Source of the DNA: Pseudomonadota bacterium
GTDB taxonomy: Bacteria > Chloroflexota > UBA6077 > JAJPHF01
Direction of reading: 5' to 3'
Assembly: GCA_021325365.1 (NCBI GenBank)
Contig: JAJPHF010000144.1
Coordinates: forward strand, 12,044-76,043
DNA: 64,000 nt
Below the pieces are notes generated by a model. The model was given only the letters and a program-made list of their open reading frames with translations. It did not search any database and was not told the DNA's origin. Shown in pieces: positions 1 to 8,836 of this stretch. The number at the start of each line of letters is the position of its first letter. The first letter of the stretch is position 1. Position numbers and translations under genes: made by a program.

Positions 1-254
1 TCGCGGAAGTAGCCCCACTCGTCGCCGATCAGCACACCGGCGTCGCTGATGAGGTACTGCATGCCGACGCGGACGGGGGTCAGGTCTTGCTGGAGTGGCA
101 CGCCGGCGGCGGCGGCCGACGCGGCGGCCGGGCCGGGGGCCGCGAGGACCGGTGCGGGGCGGGGCAGCGCGGTGGGGCCGGCGAGTAGCAGCGCGGCCAG
201 CGCCAGGCCCCAGCCCACGAGACGCCAGGATCGAACACGGCTCTTGGTGTGCAT
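1..254 (-). CDS. ABC substrate-binding protein, N-terminal fragment (cut by window edge)
   Basis: Reads leftwards and runs off the window; only about 84 residues are visible. They begin MHTKSRVRSW and form a signal peptide (Arg-rich start, hydrophobic WGLALAALLLAG, Ala-rich stretch), followed by PVRVGMQYLISDAG and GDEWGYFR. That matches the opening of the NMT1/THI5/SsuA-type periplasmic binding proteins, in which a ligand-contact strand precedes an (E/D)-x-G-Y-F helix. It lies 50 bases downstream of the dehydrogenase stop in the same direction, so the two are probably co-transcribed. The ligand cannot be told from this fragment. Confidence 0.7.
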   Translation of the reverse strand, partial: MHTKSRVRSWRLVGWGLALAALLLAGPTALPRPAPVLAAPGPAAASAAAAGVPLQQDLTPVRVGMQYLISDAGVLIGDEWGYFR

Positions 255-303
255 GGACTCGTCCTCCGGTGCCGTTTGGGTCGCCGGGACTCCGGGACAC
301 GCC

Positions 304-1317
304 TCAGGCGGGTGCGGCGTCGGCGCGCGCGGGGATGGCCACGCCGTTGAACACGTCCAGCGGCGGCTCGCCGTGGGCCACCCGCGCGAGGTTGGCGAGC
401 GCGCGCTGGGCGCCGCGGACCGACGACTCGGCGGTCACGCCGGCGAGGTGCGGCGTGAGGATGAGGCGCTCGCAGCCGGAGCGGGCCAGCTCGACCAGCG
501 GGTCGGTATCGGGGGCCGGTTCGGTTTCGAACACGTCGACGGCGGCGCCGGCGAGCAGGCCGTCGGCCACCATCGCCGCCAGCGGCGCGGGATCGACGAG
601 CGGGCCGCGGGCGGCGTTGATCACCAGCGCCGACGGCCGCAGCTTGGCCAGCTCCGCCTCGCCGATGAGGTGATAGGTGGACTTCTCGAGCGGGACGTGG
701 ACGGTGAGGATGTCGGCGCGGGCCAGCAGGTCGGAGAGCGGCGCGAAGCTGACGTGGTAGCGCTGCTCCTCCTCGGGGTCGGGCCGGACGATGTCGTAAT
801 AGATGACGTTCATGTCGAAGGCCGCGGCGCGCTTGGCCACCTCGCGGCCGATACGGCCGAAGCCGACGATGCCCAGCGTCTTGCCCCACAGCTCGTAGAT
901 GCCCTCGGCCATGAGGCGGTTCTTCTCGGGCTGATAGCGTCCCGCTGTGATGCCGGCATGGCTGGGCAAGAGCCGCCGTTGCAGCGCCATCATGACCATG
1001 AAGACGTGCTCGGCCACCGACAGCGCGTTGCCGCCAGGCACGTGGGCGGCGGGGATGCCGCGCCGGGCGGTGGCCTCGACGTCCACGCGATCGAAGCCGG
1101 TGCTGGGCACCTGGATGAACCGCAGGCGCGGCGCCGCGTCGAGCAGGGCGTCGTCTACCGTCAGCCGGGGCGTCGTCAACAGCAGCTCGGCGTCGGCCAG
1201 GTGGGGCTTCAGCGTCTCCAAGGGCTGCAGGTCGACATACGTCATGTCGAGAGCGGGATCGATCGGTACCCCCGAGCGCTCGATCCGGTCGCGCAGGTCC
1301 ACCACCAGCGTCTTCAT
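304..1317 (-). CDS. D-2-hydroxyacid dehydrogenase (NAD-dependent)
   Basis: 337-residue cytoplasmic oxidoreductase expected to interconvert a 2-keto acid and a D-2-hydroxy acid with NAD(P)H. The Rossmann motif GFGRIG is at residues 152-157. The family catalytic residues are all present: Arg237 in NAARGP, Glu266 in FETEP and His290 in TPHLAG. The ATG start is preceded by AGGAGG about 10 bases upstream, and the length is normal for the family. Reading further upstream in the same frame has no homology, so the longer frame was rejected. It is divergent from the binding-protein array and upstream of another binding protein, which suggests an organic-acid uptake and use locus. The substrate is not predictable; phosphoglycerate, glyoxylate and phosphonate relatives look alike. 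Confidence 0.9.
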   Translation of the reverse strand: MKTLVVDLRDRIERSGVPIDPALDMTYVDLQPLETLKPHLADAELLLTTPRLTVDDALLDAAPRLRFIQVPSTGFDRVDVEATARRGIPAAHVPGGNALSVAEHVFMVMMALQRRLLPSHAGITAGRYQPEKNRLMAEGIYELWGKTLGIVGFGRIGREVAKRAAAFDMNVIYYDIVRPDPEEEQRYHVSFAPLSDLLARADILTVHVPLEKSTYHLIGEAELAKLRPSALVINAARGPLVDPAPLAAMVADGLLAGAAVDVFETEPAPDTDPLVELARSGCERLILTPHLAGVTAESSVRGAQRALANLARVAHGEPPLDVFNGVAIPARADAAPA

Positions 1318-1576
1318 GCCGCCTCGCCTCCTGTTCGTGTGCCTCCGCGCGGCCATTGTACTCCGTTTTGTGGGCGGCGAGCGTCCGCGCCCGGGGTGCC
1401 CGCCGGTCCGGCCTCGCGCTATACTGGGCGCACAGGCCCGGACGGATCGCGTGGCGATGCGCGGGGAGGCGGCGCGGCCGGCCCCGGAGCTTTCTGGACC
1501 GCGCAGCGTGGCGAGCGCGCGCCCGGGCGCGGTCCGCCCGCCAGTGGCTCTGACCCGATCAGTGGGAGGATGAAGC

Positions 1577-2725
1577 GTGAGGCTGACGACGAGCGCGAGA
1601 GGTTCTCGGTCGCGCCGCGCCGGCGGCTGGCACCTGGGCGCGGCGCTGCTGGCGCTCGCCTGGCTCGTGGCCAGTTGCGCGCCCAGCGCGGCGCCGGCAC
1701 CCGCGGCCTCGCCCAGCGGCACCACCGGCTCGGCCGCGGCCGCGGCCAACGGTCCGGCGGCGGCCAGCGGCCCCGCGGCGGCCGTGCCCACTGCACCGCC
1801 GGCGCCCGTCCATCTGGTCACCAACTGGACGGCCGTCAGCGGCTCGCAGTCGGGCATCTGGATGACGTACGAGGCGGGGCTGTTCCAGGAGCAAGGGCTG
1901 GACGTCGACCTCGTCAATATCGCCAGCACCTCACGAGCAATCCAGTCGATGGTCGCGGGGGAGGTGCAGATGGGCAGCCTCGATCCCGCGGCGACGGTCG
2001 AGGCGAGCCTGAACGGCGCCGATCTCTGGATGCTGTTCGCATCGGTCAACCGACTCGTGTTTTCGATCATGACGCAGCCGACGATCCGGCAGCCTGAGGA
2101 CTTGCGCGGGAAGACGCTCGGCATCACCCGCTTCGGGTCGTCGACGCACACGGCGGCGCTGGTCGCACTGCAGATGTGGGGACTCAAGCCCGACCAGGAC
2201 GTATCGCTCCGCCAGCTTCAAGAGGTGCCGGCGATCCTGGCAGGCATGCAGGCGGGTCAGATCGACGCGGGGGCCGTGTCGCCGCCGACTAACACGCAGG
2301 CGCGGCAGGCCGGCTACTACGAGCTAATCAACCTGGCGACGCAAGGCCCCGAGTACCCGTCGGTCGCGGTGGGCGGCCCGAAGAGCTGGGTGGATGCGAA
2401 CCAGGACGTGGTGCGGCGCTTCGCGCGCGCTTACGTGCAGGGCATTCAGCGGTTCAAGAGCGACAAGCCCTGGGCTATCGAGGTGTACCGCAAGTATTTG
2501 AAGGTGGATGACCCGGCGGTGCTCGACGACACATACGCGCAGTTCAGCAACTACTTCCCGTTGCCGCCCTACGTCAGCGAGGCGGGCATGGCGCGACTGC
2601 TGGAGGACATGGCGAAGGACGAGCCGCGCCTGGTCGGCCGCAAGCCGTCCGAGTGGATCGACTCGCACTACGTGCGCGAGCTGGAGCAGTCGGGGGCGAT
2701 TCCCCCGGCTAGCTTGTCACACTAG
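1577..2725 (+). CDS. ABC transporter substrate-binding lipoprotein, paralog 1
   Basis: 382 residues. GTG start with GGGAGG seven bases upstream. The N-terminus is a lipoprotein signal with lipobox LVASC, then a Ala/Pro/Ser/Thr linker and a bilobed NMT1/THI5/SsuA-like domain starting at HLVTNWTAV. It would be exported, lipid-anchored and present a small ligand to an ABC permease. Motifs shared with the next two genes: SQSG, YE-G-LFQEQGLDV, QP-I-P--LRGK, LGITRFGSST, LINLATQGPEYPS and PPYVSEAGMARLLEDM. A TATACT -10-like box lies at 1420-1425 without a clear -35. No permease or ATPase gene is in the window. The ligand is unknown; nitrate, sulfonate, riboflavin and pyrimidine binders all belong to this fold. 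Confidence 0.85.
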   Translation: MRLTTSARGSRSRRAGGWHLGAALLALAWLVASCAPSAAPAPAASPSGTTGSAAAAANGPAAASGPAAAVPTAPPAPVHLVTNWTAVSGSQSGIWMTYEAGLFQEQGLDVDLVNIASTSRAIQSMVAGEVQMGSLDPAATVEASLNGADLWMLFASVNRLVFSIMTQPTIRQPEDLRGKTLGITRFGSSTHTAALVALQMWGLKPDQDVSLRQLQEVPAILAGMQAGQIDAGAVSPPTNTQARQAGYYELINLATQGPEYPSVAVGGPKSWVDANQDVVRRFARAYVQGIQRFKSDKPWAIEVYRKYLKVDDPAVLDDTYAQFSNYFPLPPYVSEAGMARLLEDMAKDEPRLVGRKPSEWIDSHYVRELEQSGAIPPASLSH

Positions 2726-2734
2726 CAGAGGCCG

Positions 2735-3850
2735 ATGCTCTTCACTGCTGAGCGCGCTGGAGGCGTACGGCGCGGACTGTCGTGCGCGCTCGGCGCGGGC
2801 GCCCTAGTCGTGCTGGGCTGCGCGCCGAGTCGCGGCGCGTCGAGCCCAGCCGCGGGAGCGGCGGGCGTGGCCGCGGCGAGCGCGGCCACCGCCCCGACGG
2901 TGGCCGTGAGCGCGCCGACGGCTGCGCCGGCGCCCATCCGCCTGCTGGTCAACTACGCGGCGGTCGGGCCGAGCCAATCGGGCCTGTGGGCCGCGTACGA
3001 GGGCGGCTACCTACGTGAGCAGGGGCTCGACGGCGAGCTGACGAACGTCCCCAACACCGCTCGCGCGGTGCAGGCGATGATGCAGGGGGACGTAGACATC
3101 AGCATGATGGAGCCCGCGACGGCCATCCAGATCAGCCTGAGCGGCGCCGATACGGTCCTGCTGTTCGGATCGGTGAACCGCCTGCTGTACTCGGTGATGA
3201 GCCAGCCGGCCATCACGGACCCGCAGATGATGCGCGGGCGCGTGCTCGGCATCACGCGCATCGGCTCGGCGACGCACTCGGCGGCGCGCGTGGCGCTGCA
3301 GGACTGGGGCCTGGCGCCCGACCGCGACGTGGCGCTGCGGCAGCTCGGTGAGAACACGGCCGTCTACGCCGCGCTGGATGCCGGCCAGATCGACGCGGGG
3401 ATGATGACGAGCCCGTTCAACATCCGGGCGCGGCGCGAGGGCTTTTACGAGCTGGCGGACCTCAGCCGGCAGGGGCCGGACTACGTGTCGCTGGCGGTGG
3501 GGGGCCTGCGGAGCTGGGTCGGCGCGAACGACGAGGCGCTGCGGCGCTTCGCGCGCGCGTACGCCCAGGCGATCTATCGGCTGAAGACCGACCGGCCGTG
3601 GGCGCTCGGCGTCTGGCGCAAGTACATGCAGACCGACGACGAGCAGCTGCTGGACGATTCGTACGACGTGTACCGCGACAACTTCCCGTTGCCGCCCTAC
3701 GTCAGCGAGGCGGGACTGGCTCGCCTGCTGGAAGACCTGGTGGCGGACGATCCCCGCCTGGTCGGGCGGCCGGCCACCGATTGGGTGGACGGACGCTTCG
3801 TGCGGGAGCTGGAAACCTCGGGCTTCATGCGCCAGCTCACCGGCCAGTAG
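2735..3850 (+). CDS. ABC transporter substrate-binding lipoprotein, paralog 2
   Basis: 371 residues, starting 10 bases after paralog 1, with AGAGG just before the ATG. Lipobox VVLGC is followed by a low-complexity Ala/Pro/Thr linker of about 45 residues. The binding domain aligns end to end with paralogs 1 and 3: SQSGLWAAYEGGYLREQGLD, ITRIGSATHSA, FARAYAQAIYRLK and LPPYVSEAGLARLLEDL. Ligand-facing positions differ (for example EPATAIQ here, DPAATVE in paralog 1 and DASASIQ in paralog 3), so the three may bind different but related compounds. Same operon as its neighbours. Confidence 0.85.
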   Translation: MLFTAERAGGVRRGLSCALGAGALVVLGCAPSRGASSPAAGAAGVAAASAATAPTVAVSAPTAAPAPIRLLVNYAAVGPSQSGLWAAYEGGYLREQGLDGELTNVPNTARAVQAMMQGDVDISMMEPATAIQISLSGADTVLLFGSVNRLLYSVMSQPAITDPQMMRGRVLGITRIGSATHSAARVALQDWGLAPDRDVALRQLGENTAVYAALDAGQIDAGMMTSPFNIRARREGFYELADLSRQGPDYVSLAVGGLRSWVGANDEALRRFARAYAQAIYRLKTDRPWALGVWRKYMQTDDEQLLDDSYDVYRDNFPLPPYVSEAGLARLLEDLVADDPRLVGRPATDWVDGRFVRELETSGFMRQLTGQ

Positions 3851-3894
3851 CCCGCGGACGGCCGCGCCGCCCACTCTCGCGGAGGCAAACAACC

Positions 3895-5052
3895 GTGTAT
3901 CCACCTGGCGTTCTCCGCACCGCGGCGCGGGTGGCATCTTGTCCCGCGGCGTGGGGCCGCGCGATCGGCGCGCTGCTCCTCGCGCTCGCGGCGGCCTGCG
4001 GATCGGGCGGCGCCGCGTCGCCCGCGGCCCCCACCACGCCGGCGGCCGCGAGCCAGCCGGCTGGCGGCGGGACGGCCGGCGCCCCGCCGGCCGCGGGAAG
4101 CGCCGCGACGGCAACGCTGCCGCCCGCGCCGCTGAAGCTCGTGGCGAACTATGCCGCTCGGGGCAGCGGCCAGTCCGGCTTCTGGATGGGCTACGAGGGC
4201 GGCTATTTCCGCGAGCAGGGCCTCGACGTCGAGCTGATGAACATCACGAGCACGTCGCCGGTGATCCAGGCGATGCTGGCCAACGAGCTGCAGCTTGGCG
4301 GCATCGACGCGAGCGCGAGCATCCAGGCCACCGTCTCGGGCGCGGACCTGGCGCTGCTCATCGCGGGGTCGAACCACTCGGTGTTCTCTATCATCAGCCA
4401 GCCGGAGATCCAGGACCCGCAACAGCTCCGCGGCAAGGTGATGGGCGTGACGCGGATCGGCTCGGCGACGCAGTCGGCGGGCCTGCTGGCGCTGGACATG
4501 TGGGGCCTGGAGCCGGAGCGGGACGTCGCGTTCCGCCAGCTTGGCCAGGTGCCGGCCATCCTGGCGGCACTGGAAGCCAAACAGGTCGACGCGGGCGTGC
4601 TGTCGCTGCCCAGCACCACGTTCGCGCGGCGCGCCGGCTTCCACGAGTTGATCAACCTGGCAACGCAGGGACCGGAGTACCCGTCGATCGTGGTGAGCGG
4701 CTTGCGCTCGTGGGTCAACGGCAACGAGGAAGCGATGCGGCGCTTCACGCGGGGGTTCGTGCAGGGCGTCCACCGCGGCCGGACGGACAAGGCGTGGGCC
4801 GAGGACGTGTATCGCCAGTACGTCGAGGTGGACGACGCGGAGATCCTAGACGAGATGTACGCGGAGTTCGAGCGCTGCTGTCCGCGCGTGCCCTACGTCA
4901 GCGAGGAGGGGATCGCTCGCCTGCTGGCGGCCCTGGCGAAGGACGAGCCGCGGCTGGCGGGCAAGCAGCCCAGCGACTTCATCGAGTCGCGCTTCCTGCG
5001 CGAGCTAGAGACCTCGGGCTTCATCCGGCAGGTGATGGGGGATGGCACGTAA
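3895..5052 (+). CDS. ABC transporter substrate-binding lipoprotein, paralog 3
   Basis: 385 residues. A GTG start at 3895 with GGAGG ten bases upstream is preferred over the longer open frame, which overlaps paralog 2 and has no signal peptide. Lipobox LAAAC lies behind a hydrophobic stretch, followed by a Ser/Ala/Pro/Thr linker and the shared NMT1-like domain (SGQSGFWMGYEGGYFREQGL, VTRIGSATQSA, LATQGPEYPSIV, PYVSEEGIARLL). Closest in sequence to paralog 1. The stop codon sits on the edge of a GC-rich hairpin, which probably ends the operon. Confidence 0.85.
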   Translation: MYPPGVLRTAARVASCPAAWGRAIGALLLALAAACGSGGAASPAAPTTPAAASQPAGGGTAGAPPAAGSAATATLPPAPLKLVANYAARGSGQSGFWMGYEGGYFREQGLDVELMNITSTSPVIQAMLANELQLGGIDASASIQATVSGADLALLIAGSNHSVFSIISQPEIQDPQQLRGKVMGVTRIGSATQSAGLLALDMWGLEPERDVAFRQLGQVPAILAALEAKQVDAGVLSLPSTTFARRAGFHELINLATQGPEYPSIVVSGLRSWVNGNEEAMRRFTRGFVQGVHRGRTDKAWAEDVYRQYVEVDDAEILDEMYAEFERCCPRVPYVSEEGIARLLAALAKDEPRLAGKQPSDFIESRFLRELETSGFIRQVMGDGT

Positions 5053-5086
5053 AGCGCCGCCCCCAGATCTCCCGGGAGCGGCGCTT
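5052..5086. terminator. Shared hairpin between convergent genes
   Basis: Nine-base perfect arms (AAGCGCCGC and GCGGCGCTT), with inner CCC/GGG pairing, begin at the stop codon of the third binding protein and lie before the end of the convergent 69-residue gene. There is no U-tract on either strand, so it is a possible bidirectional terminator or 3' protecting hairpin rather than a classic intrinsic terminator. Confidence 0.5.
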
Positions 5087-5106
5087 GCCGTGTGCCGCGC
5101 GCGCAG

Positions 5107-5316
5107 TTAGGCGTCGCGGCGGTAAATGAGGCGCGCCTCGGACTGCAGGTCGCGGCCGATTGCCACGAGGCTGGAATCGACGTCGCCACAGATCAGCGCC
5201 GGGTCATCGGTCCAGCGGTCCAGCAGGCCGTTGAGCGCGCTGCCCACGCGCGTCATCAGCCCGCGCTGGCCGGCCGCGCCACGCACGCGGCCGAGGGTGT
5301 TCCTGAGTGCCGTCAT
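5107..5316 (-). CDS. Small hypothetical protein (69 aa)
   Basis: 69 residues, not recognised. ATG start with GGGAG about 9 bases upstream. Charged and soluble, no signal peptide or membrane segment: MTALRNTLGRVRG, then WTDDPALICGDVDSSLV, then SEARLIYRRDA. It is supported as a gene by a good ribosome site, by a near-consensus promoter about 170 bases upstream at 5487-5515, and by the convergent hairpin after its stop. Function unknown. Confidence 0.6.
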   Translation of the reverse strand: MTALRNTLGRVRGAAGQRGLMTRVGSALNGLLDRWTDDPALICGDVDSSLVAIGRDLQSEARLIYRRDA

Positions 5317-5486
5317 CTTACCTACTCCCTGCCGCCTGGCGCCGGGGCACGAGGAACCATCAGGCGTCGAGAGCGGACGACGAGCCGAGGGCGCGTGACC
5401 GGGGCACAGCCGGCGTCAGGTCGGGCGCGACAGCCTGGCGACTGCGCCCCGCCTGACACTTACAGAAATTTACTATTTACACGATA

Positions 5487-5515
5487 ATTATACGAGAGAG
5501 GGGCGGAAAATACAA
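5487..5515 (-). promoter_or_regulatory. Sigma70-type promoter for the 69-aa gene
   Basis: Minus strand: TTGTAT (5510-5515), 17-base spacer, TATAAT (5487-5492), inside an AT-rich island in otherwise GC-rich DNA. Predicted start near 5480, giving a leader of about 160 bases before the ATG at 5316. Confidence 0.65.
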
Positions 5516-5558
5516 GGGGCGGGCGGGGCCGGGCCGGGCGGCGCCGGCCCAGGTGCGT

Positions 5559-5587
5559 GTACCTGTTTGGTGAAGCCAAACGGGTAC
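5559..5587 (-). terminator. Hairpin downstream of the molybdenum-enzyme gene
   Basis: Twelve-base arms (5559-5570 and 5576-5587, one G-U pair) around a five-base loop, 20 bases past the stop of the xanthine dehydrogenase family gene. No long U-run follows in the minus direction, so termination is likely but not certain. Confidence 0.5.
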
Positions 5588-5606
5588 GCCATTCCTGGCC
5601 GAGCGC

Positions 5607-7934
5607 TTACGTGTGAGAGCGGGCCTGGTTGATGGCCGCCCAGACGCGCTCGGCGGTGTAGGGCATGTCGAGGTGGGTGATGCCGAGCGGGGCGAGGGCG
5701 TCGGCCACGGCGTTCATAATCGGCGCGGTGCCGATGATGCAGCCCGACTCGCCGACGCCCTTGAAACCCATCGGGTTGAGGGGTGACGGCGTGTGCGTCT
5801 CGACGAGGTCGAGCGGCGGCATGTCGGTGGCGCGCGGCATGGCGTAGTGCATGAACGAGCCGGTGACCAGGCCGCCGTCGGGCTCGTAGAGGACCTCTTC
5901 CTGGAGCGCCTCGCCGATGCCCTGCGCCACGCCGCCGTAGATCTGCCCCTGCACGAGCAGCGGGTTCAGCACCGTGCCGCAGTCGTCGACGGTGTAGAGG
6001 TGCTCGACGGCGACGTGCACGGTGTCGGGGTCGATGCGCACCGCGGCGACGGCGGCGCCGAAGCCGAAGGTGGGGGTGGGCGAGTTGAAGTAGGCGCTCG
6101 ACTCCAGCCCGAGCGTCTCGCCGGGGGGCAGCTTGCCGCGCCCGTAGGCGGCGGCCGCCACCTGGGCCCAGGTGACGGCCTTGTCGGCGAGGCCCGCGAC
6201 CTGGAAGCGTCCCGCCTGAAGCTGGATGTCGTCGGGGTTCGCCTCGAGCTGGGCGGCCGCGATGCGCTTGGCCTTGGCGATCACCGCGTCGGCCGCCTGC
6301 ACGAGCGAGGTGCCACCGAGGACGGTGCTGCGGCTGCCGAACGTCCCGATCCCGGGCGGGGTGGTCGCCGTGTCGCCGTGGCGGATGACGACCGCCTCGA
6401 AAGGGATGCCCAGGCGCTCGGCGAGGAGCTGGGCGAAGCTGGTCTCGTGGCCCTGGCCGTGCGACGACGAGCCGGTGGCGGCGGTGACGCGGCCGGAGGG
6501 CTCGATGCGCACGTGGCCGCTCTCCCAGCCGACGGCGCTGGGCTCGGTGAACGTCGCCAGCCCGACGCCGAGCAGCGTCCGCTCGCCGCGCGCGCGCTCG
6601 GCGGCCTGCTGCTCCTTCAGCTTGCGGTAGCCGCTCAGCTCCAGCACGCGGTCCAGCGCCATCGCGTAGTTGCCGGAGTCGTAGACCTGGCCGGTGGGGG
6701 TACGGTAAGGGAACTCGTCGGGCCGGATGAAGTTGCGGCGGCGGAACTCGACGGGGTCCACGTTCAGCTCGCGCGTGATCGCGTCGACGAGGCGCTCGAT
6801 GGCGTCGGCGGCCTCGGGGCGGCCCGCGCCGCGGTAGGGGCCGGTGGGGTTGGTGTTGGTGAACACGCCCACGGTCTCGACGTCGGCGTTGGGCACGCGG
6901 TAGCAGCCGGGGATCATCACCGCGATCTGCGCGCCGGTCACCAGGCTGCCGTTGTACAGGAAGGCGCCGAGATTGGCGATGATGCGGGCGCGCACGGCGG
7001 TCAGCAGGCCGTCCTTGTCCACGGCACCCTCGATGTGGATCACCGCGTCGCGGCCGTGGTGGGTGGTGCTAATGTCCTCCGAGCGGGTGGTCACGGCGCG
7101 CACCGGGCGGCCGAGGCGATGGCTGAGGACGGCGGCGACGACGAACTCGGGATAGTTGTTGTTGCGGGCGCCGAAGCCGCCGCCCATGTCGGGCGTGATG
7201 ACGTGGACGCGGTTCTCGGGGAGGCCGCAGACCATCGCCAGGAAGTCGCGCATGCCGCTGGGCGTCTGGGTGGTGATCCAGGCGGTCAGCTCGTCGGCGT
7301 GCTTGTCATAGCTGGCAACGATGGCGCGCGGCTCCATCGGCGCGGGCGCGACGCGCGGGAAGGCGACGCGGACCTTCGTGACGTGCGCGGCGCTCGCGAA
7401 GGCGGCGTCCACGTCGCCCTGCTTGCGTTCGACGCGGTAGCAGACGTTCGAGCCGAACTCCGGCCAGAGGACGACGGCGTCGTCGGCGAGCGCCGCCTCG
7501 CCGTCCACGACGGCTGGGAGCGGCTCGTACTCGACGTCCACGAGCTGCGCCGCGTCGGCTGCCTGGGCGCGCGTCTCGGCGGCCACGGCGACGACTGGCG
7601 CCCCGACGCAGCGGACGGTGTCGATCGCCAGCGGCTCGTAGGGGGGGACCTTCGGGTTGGGCGCCATCGGGACGAGCGGCATGTTCGGGATGACGGGCAC
7701 GTCGCGGCCGGTGAGCACGGCGACGACGCCCGGCGCCCGGCGCGCGGCCTCGACGTCGACGCGGGTGATGCGCGCGTGAGCGTACGGCGAGCGCACGAAG
7801 GCCAGCGACAGCGTGTTGGGCAGCGTGACGTCCTCGACGTAGCGGCCCTGGCCGGTGACCAGGCGCTGGTCCTCGACGCGGGTGCGCGCGCGGCCCAGCT
7901 CGCCGGCGGGCGCGGGATGCTCGGCAGTCGCCAT
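5607..7934 (-). CDS. Xanthine dehydrogenase family protein, molybdopterin-binding (large) subunit, form II CoxL-like
   Basis: 775 residues, the normal length for the large subunit of molybdenum hydroxylases. These enzymes oxidise aldehydes, purines or CO through a Mo-pyranopterin cofactor. Visible family marks are MGGGFGARNNN (cofactor binding), the active-site loop PYRGAGR near residue 363, and GVGESG near residue 726 carrying the catalytic Glu. The loop is the form II type; true aerobic CO dehydrogenases (form I) carry AYXCSFR, so CO oxidation is not indicated. ATG with AAGGAG nine bases upstream. The FAD and 2Fe-2S subunit genes that normally sit beside it are absent from the window. Substrate unknown. 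Confidence 0.88.
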   Translation of the reverse strand: MATAEHPAPAGELGRARTRVEDQRLVTGQGRYVEDVTLPNTLSLAFVRSPYAHARITRVDVEAARRAPGVVAVLTGRDVPVIPNMPLVPMAPNPKVPPYEPLAIDTVRCVGAPVVAVAAETRAQAADAAQLVDVEYEPLPAVVDGEAALADDAVVLWPEFGSNVCYRVERKQGDVDAAFASAAHVTKVRVAFPRVAPAPMEPRAIVASYDKHADELTAWITTQTPSGMRDFLAMVCGLPENRVHVITPDMGGGFGARNNNYPEFVVAAVLSHRLGRPVRAVTTRSEDISTTHHGRDAVIHIEGAVDKDGLLTAVRARIIANLGAFLYNGSLVTGAQIAVMIPGCYRVPNADVETVGVFTNTNPTGPYRGAGRPEAADAIERLVDAITRELNVDPVEFRRRNFIRPDEFPYRTPTGQVYDSGNYAMALDRVLELSGYRKLKEQQAAERARGERTLLGVGLATFTEPSAVGWESGHVRIEPSGRVTAATGSSSHGQGHETSFAQLLAERLGIPFEAVVIRHGDTATTPPGIGTFGSRSTVLGGTSLVQAADAVIAKAKRIAAAQLEANPDDIQLQAGRFQVAGLADKAVTWAQVAAAAYGRGKLPPGETLGLESSAYFNSPTPTFGFGAAVAAVRIDPDTVHVAVEHLYTVDDCGTVLNPLLVQGQIYGGVAQGIGEALQEEVLYEPDGGLVTGSFMHYAMPRATDMPPLDLVETHTPSPLNPMGFKGVGESGCIIGTAPIMNAVADALAPLGITHLDMPYTAERVWAAINQARSHT

Positions 7935-8062
7935 CGTGGCGTCTCCTTACTTCCAGTGTTCCGGTGCGATGGCGCCGGCCGCTCGCGGCACGAGGCGAGC
8001 GGCCCGTGTGCCTTAGTGTACACAGCGGCGGCGCGGGGGGCTACTGGCGGCGAAACGCGGGG

Positions 8063-8620
8063 TCAGGCCAGGGCGCCGACCGGCCGGGCGCGGTGAAAGG
8101 CGCCCTCGAAGTACAGCGGTTCGAGACCGGAGGCCCAGTACGCGACCTGCTCACGGCTGCTCTGGGTGGTTTCCGGGTCAGTGCGCAGGACGGCACCGCC
8201 GCCGCGCGGGACGAATTCGATCCAGCCGGTCCAGGTGCCATCCGGGCGGGGCTGGCCGAGGACGCGGACCAGGTAGGACGTGCCGGCGGCGTCGTGGACG
8301 TACTCCGGGCGTTCCTGGATCAGCTCGGCGGGCGGGGCGCCGGGCGGGGCTTCGATCTCGTGCCCGCTCGCCGCGGCCGGACTACGGGTGACGCCCGCCT
8401 CTGGAGCGACGACGAAGCGCGCGGGGCCGGCGGCCACGGCCGCGAGCCGGCGCAGAGCGGCCGTGCAGCGCTCGCAGGCCTCGAAGCGCACGGCGCCGCC
8501 CCGCGCGTGCTCGATGCAGAGCGTCGAGACGAGGTGGGTAGCGGGGGTCGCGCAGAGATCGCAGGTGCCCGGCGCGCCGGTCCCCGGCAGCACCGCAATC
8601 TGTACCGGATCGCCTAGCAT
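8063..8620 (-). CDS. Hypothetical protein with N-terminal Cys pairs
   Basis: 185 residues, not recognised. The ATG at 8620 is chosen because GGAGGG lies nine bases upstream; an open extension further upstream lacks a ribosome site. The first 60 residues contain CDLC, a later CIEH and CERC, a spacing compatible with a small zinc-binding knuckle. The C-terminal half (YVHDAAGTSYLVRVLGQPRP, TGWIEFVPRGG) is rich in aromatic and Arg residues and looks like a compact beta domain. Soluble, no signal peptide. Metal binding is inference. Confidence 0.65.
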   Translation of the reverse strand: MLGDPVQIAVLPGTGAPGTCDLCATPATHLVSTLCIEHARGGAVRFEACERCTAALRRLAAVAAGPARFVVAPEAGVTRSPAAASGHEIEAPPGAPPAELIQERPEYVHDAAGTSYLVRVLGQPRPDGTWTGWIEFVPRGGGAVLRTDPETTQSSREQVAYWASGLEPLYFEGAFHRARPVGALA

Positions 8621-8836
8621 AGTGTTGCTCCCTCCGACGCCAGTCGCGCTCGGGTGCCTTGCCTGTGATGGCTGCCGGCGTGGCGCCACCGTGCGTAGGC
8701 GTCATGGTGGCAGGAAGAGTGCCACCGCGACATAACCGCCGGCAATGGGGCAGGCTGGCCTTCGGTTGCGAGCGCGTGTGCGCTCGCGCCAGGCGCGGTC
8801 CGCCGGGCTGACATCACGGGGCGAGGCCGCCGTGAG

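Noticed and set aside
3011..4114. 367-residue minus-strand frame across the binding-protein genes
   Set aside because: Arg/His/Pro-rich antisense shadow; the plus strand has three aligned paralogs.
5607..7934. Aerobic CO dehydrogenase (CoxL form I)
   Set aside because: The active-site loop is PYRGAGR, not the AYXCSFR of true CO dehydrogenases.
5793..8096. 767-residue plus-strand open frame opposite the molybdenum subunit
   Set aside because: Arg/Gly/His/Val-rich shadow of a real gene in GC-rich DNA; the minus-strand product matches its family over its full length.
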